Shown: in pieces, positions 12,429-12,897 of the stretch | How positions within the stretch are numbered: the first letter of the stretch is position 1 | Layout of the letters: each line of letters begins with the position of its first letter | Assembly: GCA_018374635.1 (NCBI GenBank) | Contig: JAHAEW010000086.1 | Span: 1-12,897 of the forward strand | Direction: 5' to 3' | Source of the DNA: Clostridiales bacterium | GTDB taxonomy: Bacteria > Bacillota > Clostridia > Oscillospirales > Oscillospiraceae | DNA: 12,897 bases | Made by a program: the position numbers and the translations under genes | The notes under the pieces: model-generated | Seen by the model: only the letters and a program-made list of their open reading frames with translations | What the model was told of the DNA's origin: nothing | Database searches by the model: none

Positions 12429-12897
12429 GCTATAAAATTGCGGAGTACCCGCAGGACAAATACCACTTCCGGCTTTACGACAACGTGAAGCGGCTGACCT
12501 GGAAGCAGATCCAGGCGGAGCAGGGGCCGGACTGCGTGGGCATTGTGAATCTGGCCTATTTTTCCCTGGCAAACTACTCCCACCAGAGCGCAATCATGAT
12601 CGGAGGAACCTGGGGACTCAAACCCAAATACCACGAGTACGGCGTCTTGATCGACGAGGCGGGCCATCTCACGGTTGGCACCGAGGACCAGGCCGTCTAC
12701 GACTACGCCATAGGCTGTCCGCCGGTGGACATCGGCGGCCGCCGGTACACTGACAAGGACGGCGGGCGCAACGGCTGGACATACACAGGTGTGAAGGAGG
12801 ACGGCACGGTGGTAGTCCTGCTGTGCAGTAAGGACACGCCGGAGACCACGGACGCGCTTGAAGCTGTCCTCCGGGCACGTGGGTGCGTCCACATCCT
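12425..12897 (+). CDS. Phosphodiester glycosidase (NAGPA-like) domain protein, partial
   Basis: The gene starts with ATG in an ATGA overlap and runs off the right edge after 157 residues. The visible part fits the phosphodiester glycosidase family (PF09992, related to the mammalian 'uncovering enzyme'): a substrate-loop segment GIVNLAYFSLANYSHQSAIMIGG, then PPVDIGGRRYTDKDGGRNGWTYTGVKEDGTVVVLLC, where Arg and the G-V-x-x-D-G turn are typical. The family's catalytic LDGGGS-type motif would come just after the last visible residues (ARGCVHI). Such proteins occur near tail fibres and lysis genes in Firmicute phages, so wall glycan cleavage, teichoic-acid processing or a lysin role are options. 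A C-terminal wall-binding or amidase domain cannot be seen. Confidence 0.72.
   Translation, partial: MSYKIAEYPQDKYHFRLYDNVKRLTWKQIQAEQGPDCVGIVNLAYFSLANYSHQSAIMIGGTWGLKPKYHEYGVLIDEAGHLTVGTEDQAVYDYAIGCPPVDIGGRRYTDKDGGRNGWTYTGVKEDGTVVVLLCSKDTPETTDALEAVLRARGCVHI

Noticed and set aside
1..12897. CRISPR array, tRNA, rRNA, insertion sequence or integrase
   Set aside because: No regularly spaced repeats, cloverleaf-like sequence, transposase or recombinase motifs were found on either strand.

Overview
The window is a contractile (myovirus-type) phage-tail gene cluster of the Bacillus PBSX/Xkd type. The DNA is GC-rich, with strong AGGAGG-type ribosome binding sites and some GTG starts. The Xkd-type gene order points to a Firmicute, most likely a Clostridia gut anaerobe of the Oscillospiraceae kind; that assignment is inference, not proof.

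Layout. Positions 1-130 hold the probable end of an unrelated rightward gene and a strong rho-independent terminator. Positions 281-1086 carry a leftward control pair, an XRE-type repressor and an ImmA/IrrE-type metallopeptidase, translationally coupled by an ATGA overlap. Positions 1087-1243 are a compact divergent switch: near-consensus promoters face both ways and three copies of a 17-bp palindrome (TAGTAG-N5-CTACTA) overlap or abut them. The first rightward reading frame (1244-1387) looks like the wreck of a small Cro-like gene with two in-frame stops. The tail operon follows at once: tail terminator, sheath, tube, tail assembly chaperone with an A AAA AAC -1 frameshift site, tape measure, LysM baseplate protein, XkdQ, XkdR, XkdS and XkdT homologues, YmfQ-type protein, tail fibre, a probable accessory carbohydrate-binding protein, and the start of a phosphodiester-glycosidase-family protein cut by the right edge. 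Most baseplate genes overlap by 1-8 bases.

Two things interrupt this plan. A small leftward gene for a coiled-coil/two-helix membrane protein (4034-4435) sits between the chaperone and the tape measure, with its own promoter and terminator, like a phage 'moron'. After the tail fibre there is a reversed, 5'-truncated coding fragment (11512-11652) whose stop codon overlaps the fibre stop.

How it may work. No terminase, portal, protease, capsid, integrase or replication gene lies between the repressor switch and the tail genes. The simplest reading is a tailocin: a headless, R-type contractile bacteriocin in which the repressor holds one rightward promoter shut and the ImmA-like peptidase relieves repression after a signal. 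A prophage remnant that lost its head genes, or head genes lying outside the window, cannot be excluded from 12.9 kb alone.
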